64,000 bases of DNA from Pyrocephalus nanus (Eukaryota; Chordata; Aves; Passeriformes; Tyrannidae), in assembly GCA_038380795.1 (NCBI GenBank), contig CM076270.1, forward strand, positions 18,678,001-18,742,000, in the 5' to 3' direction. The notes beneath the pieces were generated by a model. The model did no database searches and was not told the origin of the DNA. It was given only the letters and a program-made list of their open reading frames with translations. The position numbers and the translations under genes are program-made. Of the stretch, positions 24,901 through 37,314 are shown in pieces (positions within the stretch are counted from its first letter, which is position 1; each line of letters starts with the position of its first letter).

Positions 24901-27049
24901 TATTCTCTCCATTACTTTACACAGATTTTCATTTGCATACTGTTTTATCATTTGCTAGAATTCTTTGTGAGCTCAAGACAGAAATTGGGATGTTATGTTT
25001 CACTAAAACTGAGCTAACTACACAACCTGACTGTAAGAGTGCTAATGGAGCATTAGTCCATTATGTTCTCTTAATAAGCCTCATTTTAGCTTTGATCAGT
25101 TCCCTGTGTTCTTCAATATCATGTTCACGTGCACCTGTCACCTAATTCACTCTCTCAGTTCGTCCTTATTTGCTATTTCACATAGATCAGAATATGCACT
25201 GTATAAAATCAGGGATTGCTTTGTCCCAGCTCCTCCTTATAGGCTCAGAGTGTCCCCAATTTATTGTCACCTGCACTGGGTTACCAAGGAAAAAATCTCT
25301 AATTTTGCTAATAAAGCACTGTCATAAAAAAGCATCTTGACACAATACTGTGCCCTTTATGTGTTCTGGAATCATTTGCAACAGAAGAGCTGTTGAATAA
25401 TGCCCCGTATGCATGATGGTGCAGAGCTGCCTGGGAGTTGCTGTGATGCTGATGCATTTTAAAATGTAGGTGTAGCCACTAGGAGGGGGAGAAAAGCAGC
25501 TTCCAAGTCTTGTCCCTTCAAAGGATTTAATTACTTATTAGGAATAACCTTGGCAACAGTTACCCTGCCCCATTAATCCGTATACAAGTGGCCAGCACCA
25601 GCTGCTTCAAGGTAAGGCAGAAGATAACCCTGCAGGAGACTGTATTCCTCTCTCTGAAAATCCTTCTTGTCCAACCAACACCAAACTTTTGAACTAACAG
25701 TATGTCACAGCACTGAGCTCCCTGAGTTAACTGTGCCCTGTTAAAAGAAAAACATGTTACCATTGAGAAAGTTAAGAATATGGTGAAATGCACTAAACAC
25801 ATTCTTTCACCTGCTCCTCTTCACAATTCTGTGATGGTTGTACATTTTTGGACAGGGTTCGCTATTGTTTATACAACAGAAGTGCATTTTTTCTTTTCTA
25901 TTAGACCGAACATATAAAAACTCTGTGTGAATTAGAAAATCTTCATTTCCAGAAGCCTCTAGCACTTAACACAGAAAAGGAATAAAAACTGAAGCTGCTT
26001 AATTGTCCCTAATCTGTATTAGGAACAGAACGATACGAAAACGAGCTTCTTAAAACAAGATTTATTGGCACAAACATACATGTTACAAATGTCTATGATA
26101 ATCTTGGAAAATATGTTCACCACTTCAAAAAAATCACTGTCCACAGAAAAGTACAGTTATATCAAACTTTGTAAGTCATCACAATTCTAGCATCAAAATG
26201 CATGCATTCATCATTTATAAATGAAATTCCACTGACCTCCAGGTAAAGCACTTTAAGAAATTTCCCGGTCTCCACAACATTATTTTTCCTCCCCAGATAG
26301 CTCCAATAAGATGCACATCGAATGTTTTCTGTTGAGGCACAAATCACAACTCCTTGCTCAGCACAGCCGAGTCTGAGGTGAGAGATGCTGTTCTCAGCCC
26401 AGACTTTCAGGTCCTTTCTGAGTGCATTACTACAGAGCTTAACACTACTGTGTGGCCTTTGAAAAAACTGCAATTAGAAATTTGGGTTTTTTAAAGGGCA
26501 ACTGAAAACTTATTTCTCGCTATTCCTATTTCATGAAATAAAGCTTGAAGAATTACCAGGAAAGAGGTAGAAGAAAGGTTTTTGTTCTGCATTGCCATTC
26601 CATCAGTATTTTTAAAGAGGGATAGCATTGCCGAGGTGACTTGTGAGGAGAAAGAGTAATCTCAGTACATCCTCTTCTTTCTTTGGTGCCAGTCTAGGTT
26701 TTGTCACTGACCTCAGAGAGTACAGAACAAGACTTACCAGATGTCCTGAATCTGTCCTGTTCTCAGCTTCAGTGTCAGAGAAGCAGGCTCACATACACAG
26801 AGGGGAGAGAATGCACTGATATCCTCAGTGTGATCAGATGGCTCAGTCCAATGTCAACAAGAAACAAAAGTTCTTGATGTCAATGAAAGTTCTTTGAAAA
26901 ACGGGGTTGCACTTGCTCCCACTAGATCTGATTTTGACTCTAATCAGTTCAGTGCACAACAGAAAAAAAGAGGCAAAAATACAAACCACATACACTTATG
27001 AAGGTGACTACTGCACTTTTCTCACCATTGGGAAGGATGAGAACATATT

Positions 27050-27190
27050 CAATGGCAGAATTTGCTGTGGAATCCCCAGCCTTGGAGATTTTCAAAACTC
27101 ATCCAGACAAACCCTGTACAACCTGATCCAACCTCAAAGCTCTGCTCTGAGCAGAACATCGGACCAGGAAAACCCCCGAGGTCTTTCTAT
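27050..27190 (+). mobile_element. Old CR1 LINE 3' fragment
   Basis: Recognised from GTGGAATCCCCAGCCTTGGA, GATTTTCAAAACTCATCCAG and the CAACCTGATCCAACCT segment, which follow the CR1 3' consensus with many substitutions. Confidence 0.7.
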
Positions 27191-30100
27191 ACCGAATTTT
27201 TCTATCATTAAGTGGAAAGGCTTTTCCCCTCCTAGATTAGGACACAGCACTGATTCTATATCAGACCTAGATTTAGTAAGGCAAAATGAGGGTGTTTTTT
27301 AATTGTGTTAAACAGAGAATGGAAATTCACTATCTGCTTAAGCACATATGGAAGTCACTTCCAGAACAGGGCATGCTTTGCTCCTCACTCGAGGCTGGCA
27401 AGTGTGAAATACCACAGTGCTGAGCTGATTACACAGCACCTCCAGAGGCTGCTCTTCTGTGTCAAGACTCAAGCATAACTCATTAAGGAAAATACTAATT
27501 AGCTGGCTATGAACTAATTCCTGCAATACGTATAACAAATTTATAATAAGAGTTCATATATTGCCACTTAGAAAACTTTTTATGCTGCAAAACAAACTAA
27601 AGGTTGTTCAAAACACACACTGGCCGCGTTTAACCTCTTTCATCCTCGGGAAGAGAACGTATCACCTTTTTAGGCAAATGCCTGTCTACAAATATAAGCA
27701 CTTCCTTCAGGAAGGGGGAGGAAAAAAGAACAGGAGTCATCAAAGAAAAATTTAACCTCTACAACAGTTGGTGTTTTCCCCCTCAAAATGTATTTTTGCA
27801 ACAGACAAAGCATGTTTTTAAGTCCTGCTCATGAGTAGGCGGCACTAATTTCTAATCTTTCAGTGATGCTGATAAATGTAAAGTGACTAATATTTTACCA
27901 CGTATGTGGTCGGGGGATGGAGGACTTCTCATTTACAAGACAAAATAACGATGTTTTTCATGACAAGTAGTGGGCTATCTGTAATCTCTTATTGGGCAGA
28001 CCTGTGTCATAGCAACATTAGCATTTTATTGTTTGGGGGAAAAGCAAATGTAACACAGATTGAATTTAGCATTTTTAATGAGAAAAAATATTCTTTCATC
28101 TATAATTAGGCTTTGGAAGCTAATTATTTGACCGTTTGTTTAGCTGCTAATTGCTTAAATAATAGTTAAATGAAGTAATGGTTAAACTATATACCCATAG
28201 TCTTCACCATACATTTCTACTTTTATTCAGAATATTTTTTTCCCTTTAAGCTTCATGAAGGACTGAACTTGCATTATTTAGTACCTTGCTAGTGGCATGG
28301 TAGACACACTGACCACCGAATTTTTGGTGTCAGCCAAGACTATTTTCACTAATAAAGAAATTGTTGCAAACTTTCAGATCAATACTATAAAAATTATTAG
28401 CTAAACTTATGAAAAAAAGAAAGTTTATGCATTGTGCATCTATGAATTTGTAGCTCCATTATATGTAGAATCTCAATCATTGATCTTACAAAGAAAATAA
28501 TTGCAGCTGCCATTTAAACAAATGTGTATTTAAACAAACCTGTAATGTATCAGGGGGAGAGACTGATTTAATTCTTCTAAACTTTTCCTTACAAAAAGCT
28601 CAGACCACCACTATGTGTTCACATATACATGACAGGAATGTAGTGGATTCAGCAAAGTGATTTTCTGTCCTCTGCTTAGACCATTTATTGGTGGACAAGC
28701 GTAGACACCAGAGTGGAATGAGGGAAAGCAAAATAATCATGCTGTGACAAAAAGATTCCATTACAGAGACCAAACTGCTGCAGGACAAAGTGGGCACTCA
28801 GTGTGTGTCGTTACTGCACCGAGTGCTCTGAAGTCCTGTTTGACTCAAGTCCTTAACCACTTGTGCAGTGTGTCTGTGGATACTCAGATGGCACTCTAAG
28901 CAAAATGGCATTCTCTGCAAAAAATGTCAGATCATCCTTTCTGCATATATCTCCTGCATTTTCAAGAAAAAAGACAACCATCTGTCATAGTTCATTTTAA
29001 GTAGGTAAATTTACTTCAATAGATGAGCACCGCCTAATTTTGACATACAAAAGGTGCTCTTACATAGAGCCACTTATAAAAGGAGTTTACTGAATGTTGG
29101 CTATATTTCACTTAAACCATTTCTCAGTTTACTATATTGTCATTACTACACTATCCTTATTTGCTGTTTCCTCTCTTTCCAACAAAACTGATGAAATTAT
29201 TGTAACAAGAAGTGTTAAATACATTTAATTATAATTCCAGTGATACAATTTAAAGTAGTGGAGTAAAAGTGCTGTTGTTTCAAAGCCAGTAACCTTTTGT
29301 ATCACATAATTTTGAACCAAATTAAGACCCAGGAGCTGTATTCTGCCTCCAGTGTTCTTGCCCAGAGAGTGGAGGCTGGTTTGAGGGCAGCAGGGCATTA
29401 TGGGGAAGAGATTCTGCTCTACTCAAGGCCTACCTGAGCTCAGACTGAGCTCAACAATAAGAATATGGCAGAAGGCAGGGAGTCAACTGAGAGGGCAGAG
29501 CAATCCTGGCCCCAATATACCATGTTCCAAATACACTACACTCCAAACACACAAAGGCTTTCTAAGAGATCAAAGAGAGACTTGAAGAATAATGGAGAAA
29601 CCAGACACTGTGAGAAGAGCTAAAGAATGGAGAAGGTTTTTTTCCTAATTGTCTTTGTTGTTTTATATGCTATTTTCTCTTTGAGAACAAGTACTTTGCC
29701 CTTTTAAACTTATAGCACATGGCTTCTTTGGTTGAATAGGGTGTTATGTATGAACCACGAGGCTGTATTCATGTTTTAAACCAGTACAGGTTATGGGTTT
29801 TGCTTTGGAGAGTTAGCAGATGTGATACAGTCATGACAGAATGAGGTTACTGCAGGAATGACTCATTGTTGAATAATCAAGTGTTTACTCCACCAAAACT
29901 GCATGTAACCAGACTGCCACAGTTTTTCTGCTTTGTTGCAAGATGTAGCTTTTAAATGTCAATGCATCAGGAAGAAAGGTAAACTCCTTGGGTGGCTCAG
30001 ATATCTCTCTATGCATGTGTTTAAAGGCAGAGAGTCTTATGGTTCTCAATGGAGAAAACAAGCTATTGAGCACATGAATTGTGACACATATTAATGAACT

Positions 30101-33100
30101 GAGGAAGGGAAGTCAACTGAAGAAGAAAACAAAATCGTTTCCTGAAGTGGAATAGAGAAGTATTTCTGAAGGAGACCAGATGCAGAAAGAACAATTGATG
30201 TGAGGGTCTGGTTTGATTGTTTCATACATCCCAACCTAGTATTCCTCTTGAAAATAATGTTACCATATGAGAAACCTTCAGCCAATCATTTCTCGAGCTC
30301 CAATTCATTTTTTTCAGACTACTTTCTTCACCCTTTTTTGTTTTGTTTTTTTGTTTTGCTTTTAAAGAAGGTAATTTGAGGGTGTTTGTGCTTTGTCTGG
30401 CATGAAAAAACACATGCTTAAATGTATCTTGTCTAGCAAGAGGGGCCTAAATAAGGTGAGAGGAAGAACTGGCTGGAAGAGCATCTCAGTCTTCTGACTA
30501 CAGTGGGCCCAAAGGTTATGATCTGTTACGGGTCTAAAGTTCAGGTCAAGACAAAATCCAGATCAAAGAGACTTTGGTCTCTTTGAAGCCTTTCTCCAAT
30601 ACTCACTGTGTACATTGGGAGGGAGCCCAGTGCCTTATATGGCTGCTGGTTTAGCCAAAGGGCAGGAGAAGCAGAATTGAGATCTAAATCCTGGATCATA
30701 CCCAAGTGCTCTCTAGTTTATTTGTGAAGGTCTGGCACTAACATGTGCAATCAAGGTGCTGTCATAAAAAAATAATAGATTATACATATTCTCACTCTGT
30801 ACTTAACCTCCCATGGAACAGAGAAAAATTCACTCTGTCAAACATGAGAGTTGAGTAACATCTGAGCTTCTAAAAGTTCCTGAAATTTGAGTCTCTTGTG
30901 GTAGATGTACATCTCCAGTCTGCAGGTATGCTCTAATACAGATGTCAAGTCAGGAACTTGCTTTTAGGAGCTAAAAACTATTGTATTCAGACAAGAAGTA
31001 GTCCAGCTGTTCATAAAATTAAAATTATGTGAAGCCCTGTCAGAGGAGCAGTGACAGAAATGAGACACAGAAATGGTAGAATTTCAAAAGGTCTTGCTAC
31101 TCAGACAAAACCACCAGACTGTGGCTGTTCTGATTCATTCCTTGCACAGTTAATACTGTCCTGTTCTTTCATCATTGTGAGTGTTTAAGTCGCTTACTGC
31201 AGATCACTATTTAAAAAGAAAAAAAACTAAAGCAATTATTTTACTTGTCTGAACTGTTCCAGGGCTAATCTTATGGAGGTTCCAATAGAATGAAAGTGCC
31301 AGCCTTAAAAATACAACTGACTACATTTCTAAATCACTTCTTGCCTTACAGACCCTAGGTTACAGTCAGAATGTTTATCAGATCCTCCCATCCTCCTTCT
31401 AATAGTATTGGATTATGTTGGACTATGTTGGATTGACTGTGCTGTTACATAATGTTGTCAAGTGAAAACCAGGTCAAGTACCTCGTATGGGTTCCACACT
31501 ACGTTCTCCTGCCAAGTTCTGTGTAGCAATGACTGTAGGCTTAAAGCCACATCTCTGTTACTGCAAGGTAAGGTAAATTAGAGAGAACGTGTAATGCCCA
31601 AGCAGGACCTCACCAGCCTGTGCAGAGTGGGTGCAAACAGCACATCCTCGAGCTCAGATGCTGATGTAGGATTGTTGCCAAGCCACACAGCAGCAGGGAG
31701 CAGGCACTGACCAGCTCCCAACCACCTCCTTTCAGCTCTGCTGTGTCTGACTGGCATCTCATGCTGTACAGCATCCCAGATGTACAGCTGTGGCCCAGAA
31801 AGCACAGGGAGTGCTTCTTATAAGGATGGAATATGCAAATCTGAGGCAAAGTCTAACTCTGGCTAAAGCTATCAGAAGCATTGCTTCCAATCTGGGAAAC
31901 CTTCAGTTCAGTCCCCAAAGGGGCAGTGGGAAGCCAAGGGCCTTGTTATCCCCTGAGGGTTTGCTGGGGAGTCACTAAAAGGAAGCCTTTTTGTGACTTT
32001 TTACCAGCCCAAGGTGAGAGCCTGGGCAGTTTTTAGTGATGAAGGGCAGCAGTTGAAATTCTACCCAGTAACTGAAATTCTAATCGGTGCTGACTGAGCA
32101 AGACTGAGCTAAACTTTTCATGGAATATTTACTATTACAGGTAGGCAGTTGTCACTGCATGGAGATTTTAAATGCAGAGGCAGTGAGTGGAAAGCAATCA
32201 ATCCTGGCTTCAGCACAAATAAGATCTCCAACTGTGTTTATATAGATTGTCCTCCGCATCAATCTACACATATGGGATGCCATTGCACAACCTATGACCC
32301 TGAACAGTCCTGTATTACCGTATGCTCCTTGGTGAACATTTAACCCTCTGCAGGAGCAGTCCAGCTCTGGGTCTGTGTTTCAGGGAAGGGCACCCTTGTT
32401 CATGATCCCTGGTCTGAATCAGAAACGTTACATGGTTTATCTTACCAATTGCAACCAACCACCACAGCACAACTAGTAGCAAACATTGAGCATCAACTTA
32501 AAAGAGTTAAACATATTAATTTTGCATATTTCATTAGCACACAGGAGGAAATAGTCTCTTTACAAACATTTTACAACCCACCAGAGGGTAGGTTTCTTGA
32601 CTGGATTCTTCCTTGCAAATTCTCACTAACGTTTAGGAGTCATCCCCATTAGTTACAATTTTGAGAGAGAATGAGTACACATCCCACAACCATCTCCACT
32701 CTCACATAAAGCTCTCACTTTGATTATTAACTTTTTTCATCTACATTAGCTGGGAGGATGTAAGCTTTGCATCCTTGTAGCACTTTCACCACTGTTTCAT
32801 TTGGGAACTTTGCATCTTTGTAGCTAGAGGATTCAAACTCAGGAGGTGTATTTGCAGCCCTATCATCTCAGTAGTCAGTTCAGGCTCTCATAGGAGAAGG
32901 AACATCTACCTTAAGGCTCTAAATCAGCATGAAACCTTACTGATTGTACCAACTCAGGTGAAAGCTGTCTTCATCTCATGAGTCCTTTCAGTAGAGAAGC
33001 CCTGGGAGGATTAAGCCATGTTCAACATGAGTATGGGTGGCAGGACTCACCCTTCGGAGAAAATTCTTTCATATCAGCTATCCAATTATCTTAGTAGTTT

Positions 33101-34492
33101 AAAAGGTGTCCTGAAGTTGGATGGCTTATTCCTTTTCCAGTGAAGGCTCAACAATACACAGTACTCAGCTGTGTCACCTCACGGAGCCAGGCCCTTCATG
33201 ACAGCCAAGTTTTCTGTCTGGCCCATTGCAGAATTTCAGGATTTCAGAATTGTTTCTGTGCTCACCCAACTGAAGGACTGAAGTGAACAGGGCATAGCAG
33301 GGAGTCCAGCGGCACATTAGTAACTTTGAACATTCACGTTCATTAGGACTGTGGCCACTTGCAACTTAATGATACAAAACAGTGCATGTGACTATGTAGT
33401 AATAAATATATAGGGAAAAATGCAAGTGAAAGCTTTCTACTGATCATTACTTATTCTCTCTGCAAAATTCTGCTTAAGCACAACTTGTATATAGATTCGC
33501 TGCAACAAACTGGTCTGGGTCTCCATTTTTTTAATCTAAAACCATGTCAAGAGAGAGACTCCAATGTGGAAATATTTACACCACTATCACCATTTCTATT
33601 CCCTAATTAAATTGCAGACAAAAAACCCCCAAACCACCAATTTTTTTTTTTATTCTATGAATTATTTTTAGAAATTCTGAAGGAGTTACCCTAAAAAGAC
33701 CCTTTCTGAATTGCCTGGCTCAAAATTTGATAATTCATTTTTAGTTTGGTTAACTATGATTAAGCTATTCAGTGTCTTAAAAAGATAAAACCCCAAGAAA
33801 TTCACAAAAGCATACAAGAACTTTCTCTCAAGCCACAATATATTTCTTTTAATTACATCAAATGTTAGTTTAAACTAATTGAGTATGATAGGTATCTCAG
33901 CTGAGCACTTTACAAAGATGACTATAGTTTATGAACTATACACACACACACAAAATCAATTTTTAAAAGCCTATAAACACCACCACTTTGAACAGTGTTT
34001 CTTTGCCTTCCTGTTCTCCAGGAAAGCTTTGCTAGGCATCTTCCCTTCCTCAGCCTCTCTCCACTATTCCCCCATACCTTCTTCTTCCTGATTTTTGAAT
34101 GATCCTCCCAGTGGAGACCATTCCTGCACACCAGTGCAGAGGTAGCTTCCTACAGCTGTGCTGGGAAGCCACAGACATCACCAAAGCTGTTCACGTGCTT
34201 TAAGTCAGGGCCTAACTATTGGGGTTTGGCATTCACAGGAGTCCCATGAAGCCTGACAAACAGTGCCTTGAGTTTTTAGCAAGAGCCTGTATCTTAGTCA
34301 TTGACGGTGCTTGTGTTACCAGTTTTGCATTTCACTTGGCTTTGCCAAGATTGTATGAGCTAATGCTTTTTAGTTGTCATACAGGTTTTTTTTCTGGCTT
34401 TCATATTGAGGCCATCTTGGTTGTTTGGAATACCATAAGGTGCTTTCCATAAGGAAAAATTTAAATCCACAGAAGATAATAAACTAGTCTTA

Positions 34493-34498
34493 TTTATT
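34493..34498 (-). terminator. Possible poly-A signal of the VAMP gene
   Basis: AATAAA on the minus strand about 580 bases after the VAMP stop codon. It would give a short 3' UTR isoform. Similar hexamers occur elsewhere in this AT-rich region and VAMP mRNAs often have longer UTRs, so this is only the first reasonable site. Confidence 0.35.
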
Positions 34499-35080
34499 TT
34501 CTTCAGGCAATGTTTTCAGACTTGGATACTACAACTAATCTCAGAAAATCTGTGTTTGGTTGGCTAAGTTGAAATATGATATCTTACATGAATACTTGCA
34601 GGTATCACACTCTTCAATGGGAGTAGCAGATACTTCCTCAAAAAGTTACATCTGACAATGGATTTTGCCATCCAATTTTAGGTGCTCAGATTGAGAAGGC
34701 CCTAATGCTCATTGCAACCTTAGGTTTGGGTCCAATGCACCTGACAGTGTCCCTTTAAGCAGGAGCTTCCACATAACTGTATTCTCTGATTCTGAGTTGG
34801 TTTAGGATGCTTTTCATATACTACAGTTTCTGAAGGTCAGTGCATACACATTTTAAGACACAGTGATAAGACAGTGTATGGAACTACTTGGCAGTATTTA
34901 GCTGGTACAGTTTCTTGTGGAAACAACAGAATTCCAAAATACACCACACTGAATGCTTATGGGTTATTACAAGCAAAAATCCCAAGACACCAGGAATTAA
35001 AAAGCGGAGTTCAACAAAGGAACACTGATATTGTCAGTTGATATGAACAAAGTTGTGCCAAGTCTTCCTTCTTTGTTTTT

Positions 35081-35097
35081 TCAAGTGGAGAAATAAA
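35081..35097 (-). CDS. VAMP1/2-like: VAMP exon 5: C-terminal residues and stop
   Basis: Acceptor with a strong pyrimidine tract (CTTCTGCTTTGTTTCCCAG), then TT TAT TTC TCC ACT TGA. Joined to the final A of exon 4 it gives Ile-Tyr-Phe-Ser-Thr-stop; Y-F-S-T is the conserved VAMP2 C-terminus. The phase fits only this reading. On the minus strand a run of 26 T (35129-35154 as A on the plus strand) lies about 30 bases before the acceptor and extends its pyrimidine-rich region. The 3' UTR continues leftward from 35080. Confidence 0.93.
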
Positions 35098-35128
35098 CTG
35101 GGAAACAAAGCAGAAGGAAAGAAAGATT

Positions 35129-35154
35129 AAAAAAAAAAAAAAAAAAAAAAAAAA
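35129..35154. repeat. Poly-A run (poly-T on the VAMP strand), 26 bases
   Basis: Uninterrupted A on the plus strand. In the VAMP transcript it is a U run about 30 bases before the exon 5 acceptor, within reach of the splicing machinery. Confidence 0.95.
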
Positions 35155-37262
35155 GACAAAACCCAACAGTTATTACAGAATTACTGTTGTGCTTTATCTT
35201 ACAGAAGTGTGCAATGTCAGAGAATTGCAAACATCTTTAACAGATCTGAGTTAAAAGAGCATGACACATCTTGCACACAGTATTCCTTCCTAGGGGAAAT
35301 GGGGATGCTCCTCCCACGTCAAAAGGAGTTTGGAGGGGAAACTGGAGTGGAAAGCAGGGGAGACTGTGGCTAAAAAGATAGAAGGGGCAAAGGCAGACAG
35401 TGATGTTAGCTGCAATCCTCAGCTCCAGCAACACCTGCAATCCCATGGGTTGTGTGCCTGCTTTTCCAGGGCCCCGCTCCCAGGATGGTGGGAAGCTTGG
35501 CTTGGGCCATTTCGCCACACATGGTATCGTGTTGCTGTGAGGAATGGCTCAGTTTATCTGCACCCATAGCCAGCCCTGCACGAAGGGTATGATCTTGTTC
35601 CCAGTCAAATCAGGGACTGGAAAAGTCAGGCAGGCCTTGTCTCTGACAGCACTTGGATGCTTGATGTCTATAGGATTTAAACATATACTTGAGAGCTACT
35701 GTAAATAAATACAGCATTGAGTTCAATACACAGGGTCCTTCCTGAAGCTGCAACCTTTAGGCACTATTACAGAAGAATCAAATAGACTGGAAAAAGAACC
35801 TGAGGTCCAGATACATTTAAACCTCAGTGACCTTGCACTAGATCTCACCATGGTGAGCCATGACCTGGGTTTAATGATGTAACACTCAAGTATGTGACTA
35901 AATGCCCTAAACCCAACCTAACTCACGTCAAACTTGCCGTTTCCTAACTTACCAGGAAAGGCATCCAACATTTAAAACCAGGAGGGAAACCATATTATTA
36001 CTTATATATAATTTCAGCCTTAGCTTCTAAGGAGAAATTATGAGCTATCTTGACTGTTTTTCACTTTCTTAAGATACCCACAATGCTCAGTGATGAGTAT
36101 ATACACAGCAATTAGTTCAATGGCTGCACATCTGTCTTTCCAGGTTGCTGCACTAGACTGCAGACCCAAGGCCTGTCTTTCCCCTGAAGCCAGTTGCCTT
36201 GAGTACCCAGGTAATATAGTTAATTAATATCTAACCGTTTCCCGTTCTCGCTGCATCAGTGTTACGAAACCCTAGAATTATTCTGGGTCACTCTGGTGCC
36301 AGCATTCATAAGACTAATAAACTGTCACATGTATCTCATTGCATTTAGTCATGTTTACAGGTGATTCTGTAAGCCTTCTTTAGAGCAGCAACAGAGGAAA
36401 ATGGAAACACGCTGAATTCAAAGCATGTAATTTGAGAGTTGGGAATTAACTCACATCACAGTGCTGGTGAATCTCTTCTGGTTTACTAGCTGGATTGTCT
36501 AACTCAAGAAATCTTCCTCTTAGGAGTTAATGCCATATTCCAGTTATGTCACATAACAGCTGTTGCTAACACAGAGGTTACATAAATGAAATGTTCAATT
36601 ACTGTCATTACAAGATCCCTGGGTCCCAACCAGCACGACTGCTATTATTCATTCATAGCTAACTTTCCTGTAACAAATGTGTGGAATGAGATATCTTTTG
36701 AGAAAATAAATCAGTAAGACTTTGGGCCATCTTTTAACAACATTTTAGGCATTCAAGATACAAAGGGATCTTCAGAAGCACTAACATCTCAAATTCCAGC
36801 TGATTTGGTGGGAACTAGGCACCTACACACTTTTAAAAAATTCATCAGATGCCTGTTTGCCTGTGGGGCTTCACCCTCCTTTTACAGGCATGAGGTAATT
36901 CAAATATTACTGTTCTCAGTAGAAAACACCAGGACTGTGGCACTCATTGTAAGGAAAGGAAGCTCTCTGAGACTGCATAAAAATTTATATAAAACATAAA
37001 AAGGGAGAGTCTTTAATCCTAGGGATAGTTATGTAACATGCTAATATAAAAAACATTAAATGTCAACAAATTCTGCCTATATGTGTCCAGAGAGTTTGCA
37101 GTAATTCTCACTATAAAAGCATACTAGAAGGGAAATTTCACAAATTAATCAGTTTAAATATTTTATATCCATTTTTTGTTTTGATTTGGTTGTTAATATA
37201 GCAACACTTCTTAAGTCACAAGCTATTGAGATCATAAATGAAAGAGAAAATGAATTACTCAC

Positions 37263-37314
37263 TTATAATTATAATGAGAATGACTGCGCATACTACACCA
37301 AGGATGATCATCAT
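37263..37314 (-). CDS. VAMP1/2-like: VAMP exon 4: transmembrane anchor
   Basis: 52 bases (17 codons plus one base) between acceptor TTCTTTTTCTAG and donor ATTATAA|GTGAGT on the minus strand. It encodes MMIILGVVCAVILIIII, a tail-anchor helix that inserts post-translationally and spans the vesicle membrane. It is closest to the VAMP2 anchor. The last base, A, starts an Ile codon completed by exon 5; VAMP2 has Val here and VAMP1 has Ile. If the donor is not used, translation continues Ser-Glu-stop, giving a slightly shorter anchor like the intron-read-through form known for VAMP1. Too short to be an obvious open reading frame, so easily missed. Confidence 0.96.

Larger units (their letters stand above)
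12600..34470. other. Long AT-rich region without a supported gene
   Basis: Intergenic or intronic. It contains a CR1 fragment near 27.1 kb, the 29-base tandem repeat, the AT-rich inverted repeat, a short CA run near 14.68 kb and a local GC-rich patch at 21.64-21.81 kb. Exon-like intervals occur at 14.2, 20.7, 23.02-23.05 (donor TCTACAG|GTAAGA) and 25.56-25.61 kb (donor TTCAAG|GTAAGG), all too short to assign. Open frames are 60-130 codons with no recognisable domain. Confidence 0.6.

Noticed and set aside
36312..36324. Possible VAMP last exon reading Ile-Tyr-stop on the minus strand
   Set aside because: Acceptor lacks a pyrimidine tract; the site at 35097 has a far better acceptor and gives the conserved YFST ending.
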